Source: a virus. Taken from it: a stretch of 64,000 bases of DNA. Under the pieces are notes generated by a model. It saw only the letters and a list, made by a program, of their open reading frames with translations, searched no databases and had not been told where the DNA came from. Position 1 is the first letter of the stretch. Each line of letters starts with the position of its first letter. A program made the translations under genes and the position numbers. Location of the stretch: the IMG/VR virus record IMGVR_UViG_3300048113_001121, positions 62,001 to 126,000 of that record, one strand, 5' to 3'. Of this stretch, positions 57,007-64,000 are shown piece by piece.

Positions 57007-57681
57007 TTATTGACAGGTGAAATTTTCCCCATCATAGGATATAGAAAGTGGTGACCTGTCAAAAAGGTCGGACATTATGTCATATAAGTCATCACAAGAA
57101 AAATATTCTCTTTCTTCAATAGTATCTGTAGATTGACGGTCTCCGTCCCTTAAGGGTGGTTGACCAACATACTCAACTCTCATATATGGATTATCTGTTT
57201 CCCCTTTATATAAATAGTAACCTATATCCGCCTCTCTAATACTGTCATAACTAAGTCCTTCATATTGAGACTGAAGATATAAAATTAATTTATTTTCCAA
57301 CCTATCTATTTCATTATCGACTAATTCGTCATTTACATATGTAAACATTGGCTCATCCATATAATCCTGTAAGTTAACATATCGTAAGGCCCTTCCAATA
57401 TGGTCACCTATTTCATATATGTATTCTCCATATTTTTTATCATATGTAGGTGATGGTTCAAATGTTTTATCAACATCAATATCAACATCAAATTCAAAAT
57501 AAAATGGGATAGTATCTGAAGCTGTGTTCTGCCAATTAGCTCTATTTTTACGTATCATCATTGAATACTCAATACCTCCAAATTTACTAAACACTAACGC
57601 ATCAAGAACTTTTACGGCCATTTTACCTTTTTCTTGTGCCTCAACCTTTAATTCACTATCTAAACTATTTTCTAACTCCAT
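57007..57681 (-). CDS. Hypothetical late protein
   Basis: 224 residues: helix, then FGGIEYSMMIRKNRANWQNT, IPFYFEFDVDIDVDKTFEPS, a helical middle and MRVEYVGQPPLRDG strands. Similar order to the 155-aa protein at 30967 (helix, Y/V-rich strand, E-F-D-V strand), so a distant relation is possible. Divergent from 57709 with a shared 27-nt promoter space. Confidence 0.68.
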   Translation of the reverse strand: MELENSLDSELKVEAQEKGKMAVKVLDALVFSKFGGIEYSMMIRKNRANWQNTASDTIPFYFEFDVDIDVDKTFEPSPTYDKKYGEYIYEIGDHIGRALRYVNLQDYMDEPMFTYVNDELVDNEIDRLENKLILYLQSQYEGLSYDSIREADIGYYLYKGETDNPYMRVEYVGQPPLRDGDRQSTDTIEEREYFSCDDLYDIMSDLFDRSPLSISYDGENFTCQ

Positions 57682-57685
57682 TTAA

Positions 57686-57693
57686 TATAAATA
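57686..57693 (-). promoter_or_regulatory. Late-type box TATTTATA
   Basis: 4 nt before the ATG at 57681. Confidence 0.7.
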
Positions 57694-57697
57694 GTTA

Positions 57698-57705
57698 TAT
57701 TTATA
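57698..57705 (+). promoter_or_regulatory. Late-type box TATTTATA
   Basis: 3 nt before the ATG at 57709. Two boxes lie 4 nt apart, one per strand, in a 27-nt gap; this is the cleanest example. Confidence 0.75.
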
Positions 57706-57708
57706 GTT

Positions 57709-58158
57709 ATGGATAAAGATATAGATAAAATAGTTGAAATAGGTAAAGTACTTTTAAATACACCAACATTAAGGTCAATATATAAAGATAAATTTGAGAT
57801 TAACTCTATTGATTTTGAATTTGTAGAAAAAACATCTAATAGTCAATTTACGGCACAATACGAACACTATATTTTTAAGGTAACATTATACACAGATATT
57901 TCACTTAATTTTGATGAAGGGATTAGAAGTGGTGAAATCGAAGGTTATGATGAAATAGAAAATGAAATATGGGAATACGGTATTGACCCATTTTATTTGG
58001 CGGATGTTATAATACCTGAGCAAATACTAAATATTATTTTACCTAAGGGTAAGAATGGACCTAAAGTGGCCATTGAATTATCTATAATTGGAGATGAAGG
58101 TCAAGTTATTTGGAATGACCATATGTTTGGTAGACCCGCTAGTTCTCAATTTCACTAA
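57709..58158 (+). CDS. Hypothetical late protein
   Basis: 149 residues, acidic, alpha/beta: INSIDFEFVEKTSNSQFTAQ, YIFKVTLYTDISLNFDEGIR, a helix and PKVAIELSIIGDEGQVIW. No family recognised. It converges with the next gene with 4 nt overlap. Confidence 0.7.
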   Translation: MDKDIDKIVEIGKVLLNTPTLRSIYKDKFEINSIDFEFVEKTSNSQFTAQYEHYIFKVTLYTDISLNFDEGIRSGEIEGYDEIENEIWEYGIDPFYLADVIIPEQILNIILPKGKNGPKVAIELSIIGDEGQVIWNDHMFGRPASSQFH

Positions 58159-58781
58159 CTAAAGTTATCGGTTAACCTTTCTTTATCTAAATCAGTTAAA
58201 GAACCCCACCACTCATCATCATCAACTCTAGCTATATTCCACATTTCAGTTTTATCGATTAACCCATTAAACATCAAAGGAAAACTATCTCCGGTTAACT
58301 TATCGACAACTGAACCATTATTTAGTTCTATCCACGCGTCAGGATTTGCCTTAAAATCATTCGCATCCCTATCTAAACTTCTACCCCATTTATCTTCGAA
58401 AGATTGTAAAGTTCTAAATGTGTTTTCGCCAGGTTTCCACTCAGGACCAACAAGTTGTATTGCTATTTGATTTGGTGATATATATTTAGTTAGATTTTCT
58501 AAATTAAATTGTAAGTCCATAGGTTGAGCGTACTTACCGTATCTAAATAGTGGTTCAATCTTCACATCAAATATTTCAGGAAGTATCTCTTTAGCCCTAA
58601 CAATAGCAGTATAATTTTCAGTGTCACCAAAATTAAAGTCCGTAACTTCTTCGCCAGTTTTCTCATCGATAATACTAACCACTTCATATTCACTATCGAA
58701 CCCATAATAGTTCATAGCTAAATTACGACCCACAGTATTGAGTAATTTTTCAAGACTCCACTTAAGTTTATTATCCTCCAT
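58155..58781 (-). CDS. Hypothetical late protein
   Basis: 208 residues: an N-terminal helix WSLEKLLNTVGRNLAMNYYG, beta strands YTAIVRAKEILPEIFDVKIE, and a Trp-rich C-terminal part DDEWWGSLTDLDKERLTDN. No family recognised. It follows the coiled-coil tagged gene by 8 nt and shares its promoter. Confidence 0.68.
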   Translation of the reverse strand: MEDNKLKWSLEKLLNTVGRNLAMNYYGFDSEYEVVSIIDEKTGEEVTDFNFGDTENYTAIVRAKEILPEIFDVKIEPLFRYGKYAQPMDLQFNLENLTKYISPNQIAIQLVGPEWKPGENTFRTLQSFEDKWGRSLDRDANDFKANPDAWIELNNGSVVDKLTGDSFPLMFNGLIDKTEMWNIARVDDDEWWGSLTDLDKERLTDNFS

Positions 58782-58789
58782 AAAGATTT

Positions 58790-59209
58790 TTACTTATTTT
58801 TCTTTTCGGAACTTTGCATCATTTGTTGTAATGCCTCGATATCTCTCTTAAGTTCGTCATCTCTTTCTTGAGAATCTGCTTTATCTTCTATATCTCTCTC
58901 TAAATTACCTATGTCTTTTTTATTCTTTTCAGAATAATCTAAACCTGTTCCATATGCTTTTTGATGTGACCCTGCAGTATCTAAACCTTTTTCTAATCTC
59001 ATTACTCTTTTATGTAATTCTTTAATGGCGTTTCCAACATCACTCATTGACTCTAAATCCTTTAAAACTATTACATCCGATAGATATTCAGGTAAATCAT
59101 AATCGACAACATCTGAAGTGTTACCATATAATCCTTGCTCTTTAATTACGTCTTTGATAACTGTCTTTAGTTGTGATTCAGTTATCACATATTTTTTTTC
59201 TGTTTTCAT
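58790..59209 (-). CDS. Tagged coiled-coil late protein
   Basis: 139 residues. The tag ITESQLKTVIKDVIKEQG (9-26) is the same design as those at 11711 and 59795. The remainder is a long coiled coil (ESMSDVGNAIKELHKRVMRL onward) with a basic end. A head-internal or tail-associated rod is one possibility. A late-type box lies 33 nt upstream. Confidence 0.75.
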   Translation of the reverse strand: MKTEKKYVITESQLKTVIKDVIKEQGLYGNTSDVVDYDLPEYLSDVIVLKDLESMSDVGNAIKELHKRVMRLEKGLDTAGSHQKAYGTGLDYSEKNKKDIGNLERDIEDKADSQERDDELKRDIEALQQMMQSSEKKNK

Positions 59210-59242
59210 TACTTAAATATTGATTTAAATTTATTTCTTTAT

Positions 59243-59250
59243 TATAAATA
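59243..59250 (-). promoter_or_regulatory. Late-type box TATTTATA
   Basis: 33 nt before the ATG at 59209. Confidence 0.55.
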
Positions 59251-59275
59251 TCATAGTTAATTCAAATATTTTTTG

Positions 59276-59283
59276 TATCTTTG
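59276..59283 (+). promoter_or_regulatory. Host-like -7 element TATCTTTG
   Basis: 4 nt before the ATG of the second CAP gene. Confidence 0.7.
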
Positions 59284-59287
59284 TAAT

Positions 59288-59791
59288 ATGAAAAGAAAAC
59301 TAATAACCATATTACTCAGTATACTAATGTTGAATGTGTATTCACAAACACCATTAGAGTCAAAAGTATTTCAAAAAATTAATGAGTACAGAGTAGAAAA
59401 TGGTCTTCATAAATTAAAATGGGATGATGCAACTTACAAATCCACTGTAGTTCACACTGAATATATGGTTAAGAATAATGAGTTATGTCATACCGAAGAT
59501 AGTGAAACACCTAGTTTTTGGAATCGATTAATGTTATTCCAAGATAACAGTTATATTGTTGGTAATGAAAATGTTTCCACCGTGTCAATAAATGGTATTG
59601 AAGACTCTATAGATAAAATTGCGGATAAAATAGTGTACTCATGGAAAACATCTAAAGGTCACAATCGTGCAATGTTAAATAAAGGTTCGACAGTAGGTGC
59701 TATAAGTTGTGGTGATGGTATTAAAATAAAAGATAACTATACCTTTAAAATAAAATACTCTACTTTTGTACTTTGGAATAATCTACTTTAG
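59288..59791 (+). CDS. Secreted CAP-domain protein, second copy
   Basis: 167 residues. Signal peptide MKRKLITILLSILMLNVYSQ, then QKINEYRVENGLHKLKWDDA, VVHTEYMVKN, CHTEDS, GNENVST, VYSWKTSKGHNRAMLNKGST: all core CAP features, with His and Glu at the cavity more complete than in the copy at 11183. The two are diverged but share promoter geometry. Exported by the host; substrate unknown. Confidence 0.87.
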   Translation: MKRKLITILLSILMLNVYSQTPLESKVFQKINEYRVENGLHKLKWDDATYKSTVVHTEYMVKNNELCHTEDSETPSFWNRLMLFQDNSYIVGNENVSTVSINGIEDSIDKIADKIVYSWKTSKGHNRAMLNKGSTVGAISCGDGIKIKDNYTFKIKYSTFVLWNNLL

Positions 59792-59794
59792 TAA

Positions 59795-61108
59795 TTAAAC
59801 CTCTTTAATGGTAATACACGGGTTAAATGTACCCATTGATTTTGAAACTCCAGGTTTAACATCTCCTGACCCTTTACCAAATGGTTCTTTAGGTCCATAT
59901 ACGATTCTCTTCGTAGTTTCACCACTTACTTCTTCATCAATATAAGCACATACCATAGGTGCCTCTCCGTGATATGTCCCACCTGGTCGTTGTGAAGACC
60001 TAGGTCTTAATAAGGTACCTTCAGTTCCTTTAATAGTCATATACACCTTTCCGTTTTTACTTTTAGATACTATCTTTGCTAACTGTTCTTTACTCACTGA
60101 AATCAAACTATAAACTGTATCGCCTTCTTGTTCAGGTGCCCTACGTTCGACATTTTCTTGATTTAAACCAATCATCGCCCCTTTCTCATTTCTTCGCTCA
60201 CCATTATTCATGTTTGAAATACCCACAGGTATTCCATTACAAGAAACTGTAAATGTTGCGTAATCACATTTATGGTTAGTACTACTTCTTTTCATTGTAA
60301 TACCCGTATCCATGGCACTCATATCTTGTTTGAAATATCCAACAATAATTTTAAGTCCTGTGGCACATTCAGTTAATCTAACAATATCGTCTCTATCTAA
60401 TGGTTTTTGCTCTAATTTTATAAAACCGTTAACAATAACATATTGTCCGGGGCCTTTATACTTATTTGAATCTCTTTTCTCATCAGTACAACCACCCGTA
60501 TCAGTAATACGGTATTCTGTTTTCTTTGGAGCCTTCAAATCTTTACCAACACCAAAACCTAAACTTTTACCGTTTTTATTAATATATGAGACCATATTCC
60601 CCCATCTACTATCGGCATAACCTTTATTTTTATTCCAATTACTATCCCCTTCTTTTGGTAGATTCACATATAGTTCTGAAGATAATTTTGACGATTCTAT
60701 CGGTTTACCACGATAATGAGTAGGTTGTAAAGGTCCGTTAAGGTAATTACTTGCAGACCCAATAACGTTATCAACTCTAACAAGTACTAAATCATATTTG
60801 GCATTTAATTGTTTACTCGACAATTCATCCTCAACCTGTTGTTTTAGTTGTAATAGTGCGTCTTGATAAACTTCATCACTTGAACCTGCCGTTGGGAAAT
60901 AAGCTCTTAAATGAAATTTGACTACCGCTGGTACATCACCACCTGTACCAAATTTTCCGTTTTCGTCTTTATATCTTATCTCGGTCTTTATAAATGGGGG
61001 TTTAATTTCATTAGTGCCCGTACATTTATTTGATTCGGCCTGTTCTGAAATTACCTTTTTTACGATATTTTCAATATCTATTTCTGTTAATTTTATTATC
61101 TTTCCCAT
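59795..61108 (-). CDS. Tagged late protein
   Basis: 437 residues. The tag LTEIDIENIVKKVISEQ (7-23) is almost the same as in the protein at 11711, while the bodies differ. The body is beta-rich with several Cys (NKCTGTN, TGGCTDEK, TECATG, HKCDYATFTVSCNG). Residues 120-185 (LVLVRVDNVIGSASNYLNG, then SRWGNMVSYINKNGKSLGFG) may be a second OmpA-like or related domain, but the match is weak. It shares an operon with the small genes at 61108 and 61235. Confidence 0.72.
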   Translation of the reverse strand: MGKIIKLTEIDIENIVKKVISEQAESNKCTGTNEIKPPFIKTEIRYKDENGKFGTGGDVPAVVKFHLRAYFPTAGSSDEVYQDALLQLKQQVEDELSSKQLNAKYDLVLVRVDNVIGSASNYLNGPLQPTHYRGKPIESSKLSSELYVNLPKEGDSNWNKNKGYADSRWGNMVSYINKNGKSLGFGVGKDLKAPKKTEYRITDTGGCTDEKRDSNKYKGPGQYVIVNGFIKLEQKPLDRDDIVRLTECATGLKIIVGYFKQDMSAMDTGITMKRSSTNHKCDYATFTVSCNGIPVGISNMNNGERRNEKGAMIGLNQENVERRAPEQEGDTVYSLISVSKEQLAKIVSKSKNGKVYMTIKGTEGTLLRPRSSQRPGGTYHGEAPMVCAYIDEEVSGETTKRIVYGPKEPFGKGSGDVKPGVSKSMGTFNPCITIKEV

Positions 61109-61254
61109 TACTTTTTTATTTCATTTGTATTATGTATAGTGACATTACCATAAACATCCTCCACTTCAAATTTATCTGAAACTTCTTCAATGTTAATAAC
61201 TTCTATTTCTCTAATATCTTTCTCTTCGTTTATATTAGTCTTGTTTTGACTCAT
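61108..61254 (-). CDS. Small acidic protein, 48 aa
   Basis: From MSQNKTNINEEKDIREIEVI; an INE site lies at 8-10. Strand VEDVYGNVTIHNTNEIKK at the end. It overlaps the upstream membrane gene by 20 nt and the following tagged gene by one base, and an earlier in-frame ATG inside the membrane gene is less likely. Confidence 0.55.
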   Translation of the reverse strand: MSQNKTNINEEKDIREIEVINIEEVSDKFEVEDVYGNVTIHNTNEIKK

Positions 61255-61477
61255 TTTCTGATTTTTTAGCGAACGCTTTAACTGTTGATACACCTAACAT
61301 AGTCGCCGAAAATATTAACATAGAGTTAAATAAATCCTCATTTATTGTGAACCAATGAAAACCGTCACCAATAAAGGCAATACATACTAAAACACCTGAA
61401 ATAATTCCTAGTGTCTTTTTAGATGAGTATTTATTGTCTTTTTTATCTTCTGTAAAAATATCTTGTATAAATTTCAT
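61235..61477 (-). CDS. Two-helix membrane protein, possible holin
   Basis: 80 residues. A charged start (FTEDKKDNKYSSKK) is followed by two hydrophobic segments, TLGIISGVLVCIAFIGDGFH and LFNSMLIFSATMLGVSTVKA, and a charged end. This is the usual shape of small Bacteroidetes phage holins, and it carries a late box 17 nt upstream; holin function is an inference. Confidence 0.65.
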   Translation of the reverse strand: MKFIQDIFTEDKKDNKYSSKKTLGIISGVLVCIAFIGDGFHWFTINEDLFNSMLIFSATMLGVSTVKAFAKKSENESKQD

Positions 61478-61494
61478 AACTTATAGTGTTTTAC

Positions 61495-61502
61495 TATAAA
61501 TA
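61495..61502 (-). promoter_or_regulatory. Late-type box TATTTATA
   Basis: 17 nt before the ATG at 61477. Confidence 0.6.
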
Positions 61503-61523
61503 TCCGTTTTTTCATTTAAATTC

Positions 61524-61868
61524 TTACTTCCAAAATAATTGTATACCTATTAGACTACACGCTAAGAATAAAGAAATGATAGTTTTAGTAGTAATACCTT
61601 CACCTAAGAAATACCAAGTTAAAAAAGTAAAAGAAATAATACCTGAACCAAAGGCGATGAACCTACCTGGCCATAACAGTCCGTCAAAGTGTTCAACCAT
61701 GAATCTTGTAGCGTAAATTAACACATAACTTATACTTGAACCCATAAAAATTGAAATTAAGAGTGGGTTTTTCTTAAACCAAGGCCAAACAAACTGACCG
61801 TTGGTCTGAAACCATATTGCCGCTTGTCCAATAAAGAAAAGAATGAAACCTATTAATAATTTATTCAT
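61524..61868 (-). CDS. Membrane protein, four helices
   Basis: 114 residues with hydrophobic segments at about 4-20, 33-52, 70-88 and 94-112. The end FTFLTWYFLGEGITTKTIIS resembles the last helices of small drug/metabolite transporter (EamA-type half) proteins. Substrate unknown; could alter the host envelope. Confidence 0.7.
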   Translation of the reverse strand: MNKLLIGFILFFIGQAAIWFQTNGQFVWPWFKKNPLLISIFMGSSISYVLIYATRFMVEHFDGLLWPGRFIAFGSGIISFTFLTWYFLGEGITTKTIISLFLACSLIGIQLFWK

Positions 61869-61919
61869 AATTTTTAATTTTATGAGTAAAATAGGTGTTT
61901 TTAGGGTAAATTAAAGGTT

Positions 61920-62558
61920 CTATTTAGTTAATGTTGGTAATTTGCTTACAGCTATGTCTGAATATCGGTCAATTAACCTTTCTATTTCAGAATAATCCCT
62001 AAATCCACTTTCAATATTATTACCTAACCCGTATTTTTTACGAATATACTTAAGTGCCTTGTAAATTTTAGGAAATGTACAACTATCATCATAGGCATCA
62101 AAAATATATGTTGTCATCTCATCTTTAATAAATTTTATAGGGTCCTGATGGTCATCTACCTGTTCAAGAATTTCAATTATTGTTTGGTCCATCCAATCTT
62201 TGGGTACATCCCAATCTGAATTATAATCATATTTAAATTTCATAGTAGGTTTACCCCCATAACCACCGTATTCTATGGTTACTGGATAGTTTTCAAGATT
62301 CCAATCTATCAAATCAATCTTTATATCACATTTTTCTCCATTATATTCATGATATTTGTGTTCCGAATCTAAAATTTCTTGAACTTCCTTCATCATATGT
62401 TGTTTCATATCACTAATTCCGTAATATTTACCTAAAATATCCAAATATTCTTCCATATTTTGAAATTTCCACCCAAAAAATAAACTATCTTTTATTCTTG
62501 GGGTCTCTGTTCGTCCCCAAAATTTCATTAAAACATTAATCTTATCTTTATAATCCAT
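61920..62558 (-). CDS. Hypothetical late protein
   Basis: 212 residues, acidic alpha/beta: KIDLIDWNLENYPVTIEYGG, KFKYDYNSDWDVPKDW and a helical end. No family recognised. It starts 3 nt after the stop of the upstream gene, so both use the box at 63555. Confidence 0.68.
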   Translation of the reverse strand: MDYKDKINVLMKFWGRTETPRIKDSLFFGWKFQNMEEYLDILGKYYGISDMKQHMMKEVQEILDSEHKYHEYNGEKCDIKIDLIDWNLENYPVTIEYGGYGGKPTMKFKYDYNSDWDVPKDWMDQTIIEILEQVDDHQDPIKFIKDEMTTYIFDAYDDSCTFPKIYKALKYIRKKYGLGNNIESGFRDYSEIERLIDRYSDIAVSKLPTLTK

Positions 62559-62561
62559 ATC

Positions 62562-63551
62562 TTAGTCTCTATATGTTGATGTTTCATAATTTACACCTTT
62601 TACCCACCCATAATCAGATAAAATATCTTCAATCTTTTGTTCAAAAATATATGTATCTAACCTATTCCAACCTTGAGTACACTCAGACCTATAACGTGGA
62701 TGTATTTGAACTTCTATGTCTTCTAATTTTTTTCTATATCTAAATACGATAGAATGAACACACGATTTACCTCTAGGTAGATTTTTTATTTCAGGTTTAA
62801 TCTTCTTGTTAACTACATTTTTAACATAACTATCAAAATCTTCAAATAAAACATATGTGGTTTTAACACTTACAGACTTTTGTCTTGCATCATAATTACT
62901 ACTATTCGCATTAACTAATCTGTTCCATATTCTACTTACAAAATCTCTAGTATTCTTGGCTTTTTTTATATTATCACCAGATTCCAATAACTTTTCAAGA
63001 TTTATTATTGGTTGTACATATAAATCCCCCCATCTAATTTCCTTAAAATTTAATTTTAACCAATCGGGGTACATTTTAGGGTTACCTTTTTTATGTATTT
63101 CTAAAAATTTTTCTAATGTTGGTAATAATTCAGTCGCCCTTTCTTCTTTTTGTTTAGCCTTTATTTTGTATACAACAGAATTAACGTGATTTTTTAAATT
63201 TCTAAGATAAATTGCTGATGTTCTTGGTATTTTCTTATCATTATATTGATTTTTACGTCCTTTATAATAGGTGAACAATTCTGTACGGTCATCCTCATCA
63301 TATTCTCTAATAAGAGTTAACGCAGACGCGATAACTAATTCATCATAAATTTTTACTATTTCATCTAAACTTAAATCTTCAATAGTATTGATATTAAATG
63401 ATAAGTTATCAATATTAACAATAGGGTTATTCTCAATACCCGTTAAAGGGTGGTCGTATTCAAAATCACGAGTACTCAATTGAGGGTGGTCCTCATATGG
63501 TACCGCATAACCACTTAAACTATCTATTAACTTATCGTATATTGACATCAT
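62562..63551 (-). CDS. Hypothetical late protein
   Basis: 329 residues, first ATG 3 nt behind a late box (a second ATG follows one codon later). Basic helical middle KNHVNSVVYKIKAKQKEERA, then GDLYVQPIINLEKLL, and a C-terminal part KSCVHSIVFRYRKKLEDIEV with HPRYRSECTQGWNRL. Two conserved-looking Cys and His could be functional. No family recognised. Confidence 0.68.
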   Translation of the reverse strand: MMSIYDKLIDSLSGYAVPYEDHPQLSTRDFEYDHPLTGIENNPIVNIDNLSFNINTIEDLSLDEIVKIYDELVIASALTLIREYDEDDRTELFTYYKGRKNQYNDKKIPRTSAIYLRNLKNHVNSVVYKIKAKQKEERATELLPTLEKFLEIHKKGNPKMYPDWLKLNFKEIRWGDLYVQPIINLEKLLESGDNIKKAKNTRDFVSRIWNRLVNANSSNYDARQKSVSVKTTYVLFEDFDSYVKNVVNKKIKPEIKNLPRGKSCVHSIVFRYRKKLEDIEVQIHPRYRSECTQGWNRLDTYIFEQKIEDILSDYGWVKGVNYETSTYRD

Positions 63552-63554
63552 ACT

Positions 63555-63562
63555 TATAAATA
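63555..63562 (-). promoter_or_regulatory. Late-type box TATTTATA
   Basis: 3 nt before the ATG at 63551. Confidence 0.65.
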
Positions 63563-63638
63563 TTAGTAGTAAGTAAAAAAAAAATACAATAACTTTTTTA
63601 AATCGTTTTTATTTACTACTTTTATAAAAAGAAATTAT

Positions 63639-63740
63639 ATGTTAAAAAAAATAAGAGTGTTTTTGAATTACCTAAAATGGTTAGAGGAAAAAAGAATCGA
63701 AGCCGCAATTAAAACAGGTAGCCCGGGGGCTTTAATGTAA
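63639..63740 (+). CDS. Small basic protein, 33 aa
   Basis: MLKKIRVFLNYLKWLEEKRI followed by EAAIKTGSPGALM; one amphipathic helix. The next gene begins 17 nt later with a similar Lys-rich start. Short, so moderate to low confidence. Confidence 0.4.
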   Translation: MLKKIRVFLNYLKWLEEKRIEAAIKTGSPGALM

Positions 63741-63757
63741 ATCTAAAAGTAAAAAAG

Positions 63758-64000
63758 ATGAAAGAAATAATAAGAAAGGTTAAATCAATGTTTGTAAAAA
63801 CACCAACCAAACCATTTATATGGCACCCTGAAGATTGGGAAACAGCTAAAAAGTACGCGAAGAGTCAACCCCACCCTGAAAATGATAAAGAATCATTGTG
63901 GGAATATGCCCAAAAATCACCATTAGATGATAGTTCTTATGTCTTATCAAGAATTAATGAATATTTAGAAAAATTAAAAAACCAAAACAAAGATGAGTAA
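63758..64000 (+). CDS. Small hypothetical protein
   Basis: 80 residues ending with TAA at the last base of the window. IRKVKSMFVKTPTKPFIWHP then DWETAKKYAKSQPHPENDKE; helical and charged. Unknown. Confidence 0.65.
   Translation: MKEIIRKVKSMFVKTPTKPFIWHPEDWETAKKYAKSQPHPENDKESLWEYAQKSPLDDSSYVLSRINEYLEKLKNQNKDE

Noticed and set aside
4305-63562. T4 late promoter TATAAATA
   Set aside because: The sequence appears as TATAAATA only on the strand opposite to the genes; in gene orientation it is TATTTATA, so it is not the T4 box.
1-64000. Alternative genetic code or suppressor tRNA
   Set aside because: All major genes are open with standard stops, and none of the readable tRNA anticodons pairs with a stop codon.

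Overview
This window looks like part of the genome of a large tailed phage that infects a Flavobacteriia-type (Bacteroidetes) host. The DNA is AT-rich and the genes are small and tightly packed. Many promoters are of the Bacteroidetes vegetative type TAnnTTTG, and exported proteins carry Flavobacteria-style signal peptides ending in SQ or GQ. There is a tmRNA, a tRNA cluster, an amidase endolysin and a large set of probable virion genes. No rRNA, ribosomal protein or core metabolic operon is seen. The phage assignment is an inference; no capsid, portal or tail gene was recognised, and the large-terminase call at the left edge rests on 23 residues.

Layout. 1-5.8 kb: minus-strand late genes (possible terminase start, acidic scaffold-like proteins, a nucleotidyltransferase, a KTSC protein, a UVR-motif protein). 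6-9.2 kb: plus-strand ClpC-type unfoldase without the N domain, then an M20-type peptidase. 9.2-21.6 kb: mostly minus-strand, large, probably virion proteins with a shared N-terminal tag, interrupted by a secreted CAP protein and a complete tmRNA gene. 21.7-34.1 kb: mixed small genes, several Fe(II)/2-oxoglutarate oxygenases, a duplicated GT17 glycosyltransferase, metalloprotease-like proteins and the endolysin. 34.1-38.9 kb: plus-strand enzyme run (secreted nuclease, thioesterase, FKBP, APS-kinase-like, HAD, nucleotidyltransferase, glucosaminidase, metallophosphoesterase). 38.9-41.2 kb: RNA region with six ordinary tRNAs, one interrupted tRNA, a tRNA-Leu-like relic and three structured RNA elements. 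41.2-46.5 kb: small genes, a protein with a type IX secretion sorting domain, methylglyoxal synthase and a flavodoxin-fold reductase. 46.5-64 kb: ClpP, more tagged late genes and many small unknown proteins, with a nearly gene-free, hairpin-rich stretch at 54.8-55.4 kb.

Two transcription classes can be read from the sequence. Host-like TAnnTTTG promoters precede ClpC, ClpP, the peptidase, tmRNA, tRNAs and several exported proteins. A different box, TATTTATA in gene orientation, stands before at least 25 genes on both strands, including nearly all the tagged, probably virion genes and the endolysin; in about half of them the box ends only 3-5 nt before the start codon, which implies leaderless late mRNAs. 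The tagged proteins share an N-terminus with [ILV]-x-E sites around a short amphipathic helix. It resembles the T4 capsid-targeting sequence cut by the prohead protease, so these are candidates for proteins packed inside the head or processed during maturation.

The phage also appears to carry its own ribosome-rescue and proteolysis set: tmRNA with an unusually long tag, ClpC with a ClpP-docking VGF loop, ClpP with an intact triad, a UVR-motif candidate adaptor and a peptidase that could finish the products.
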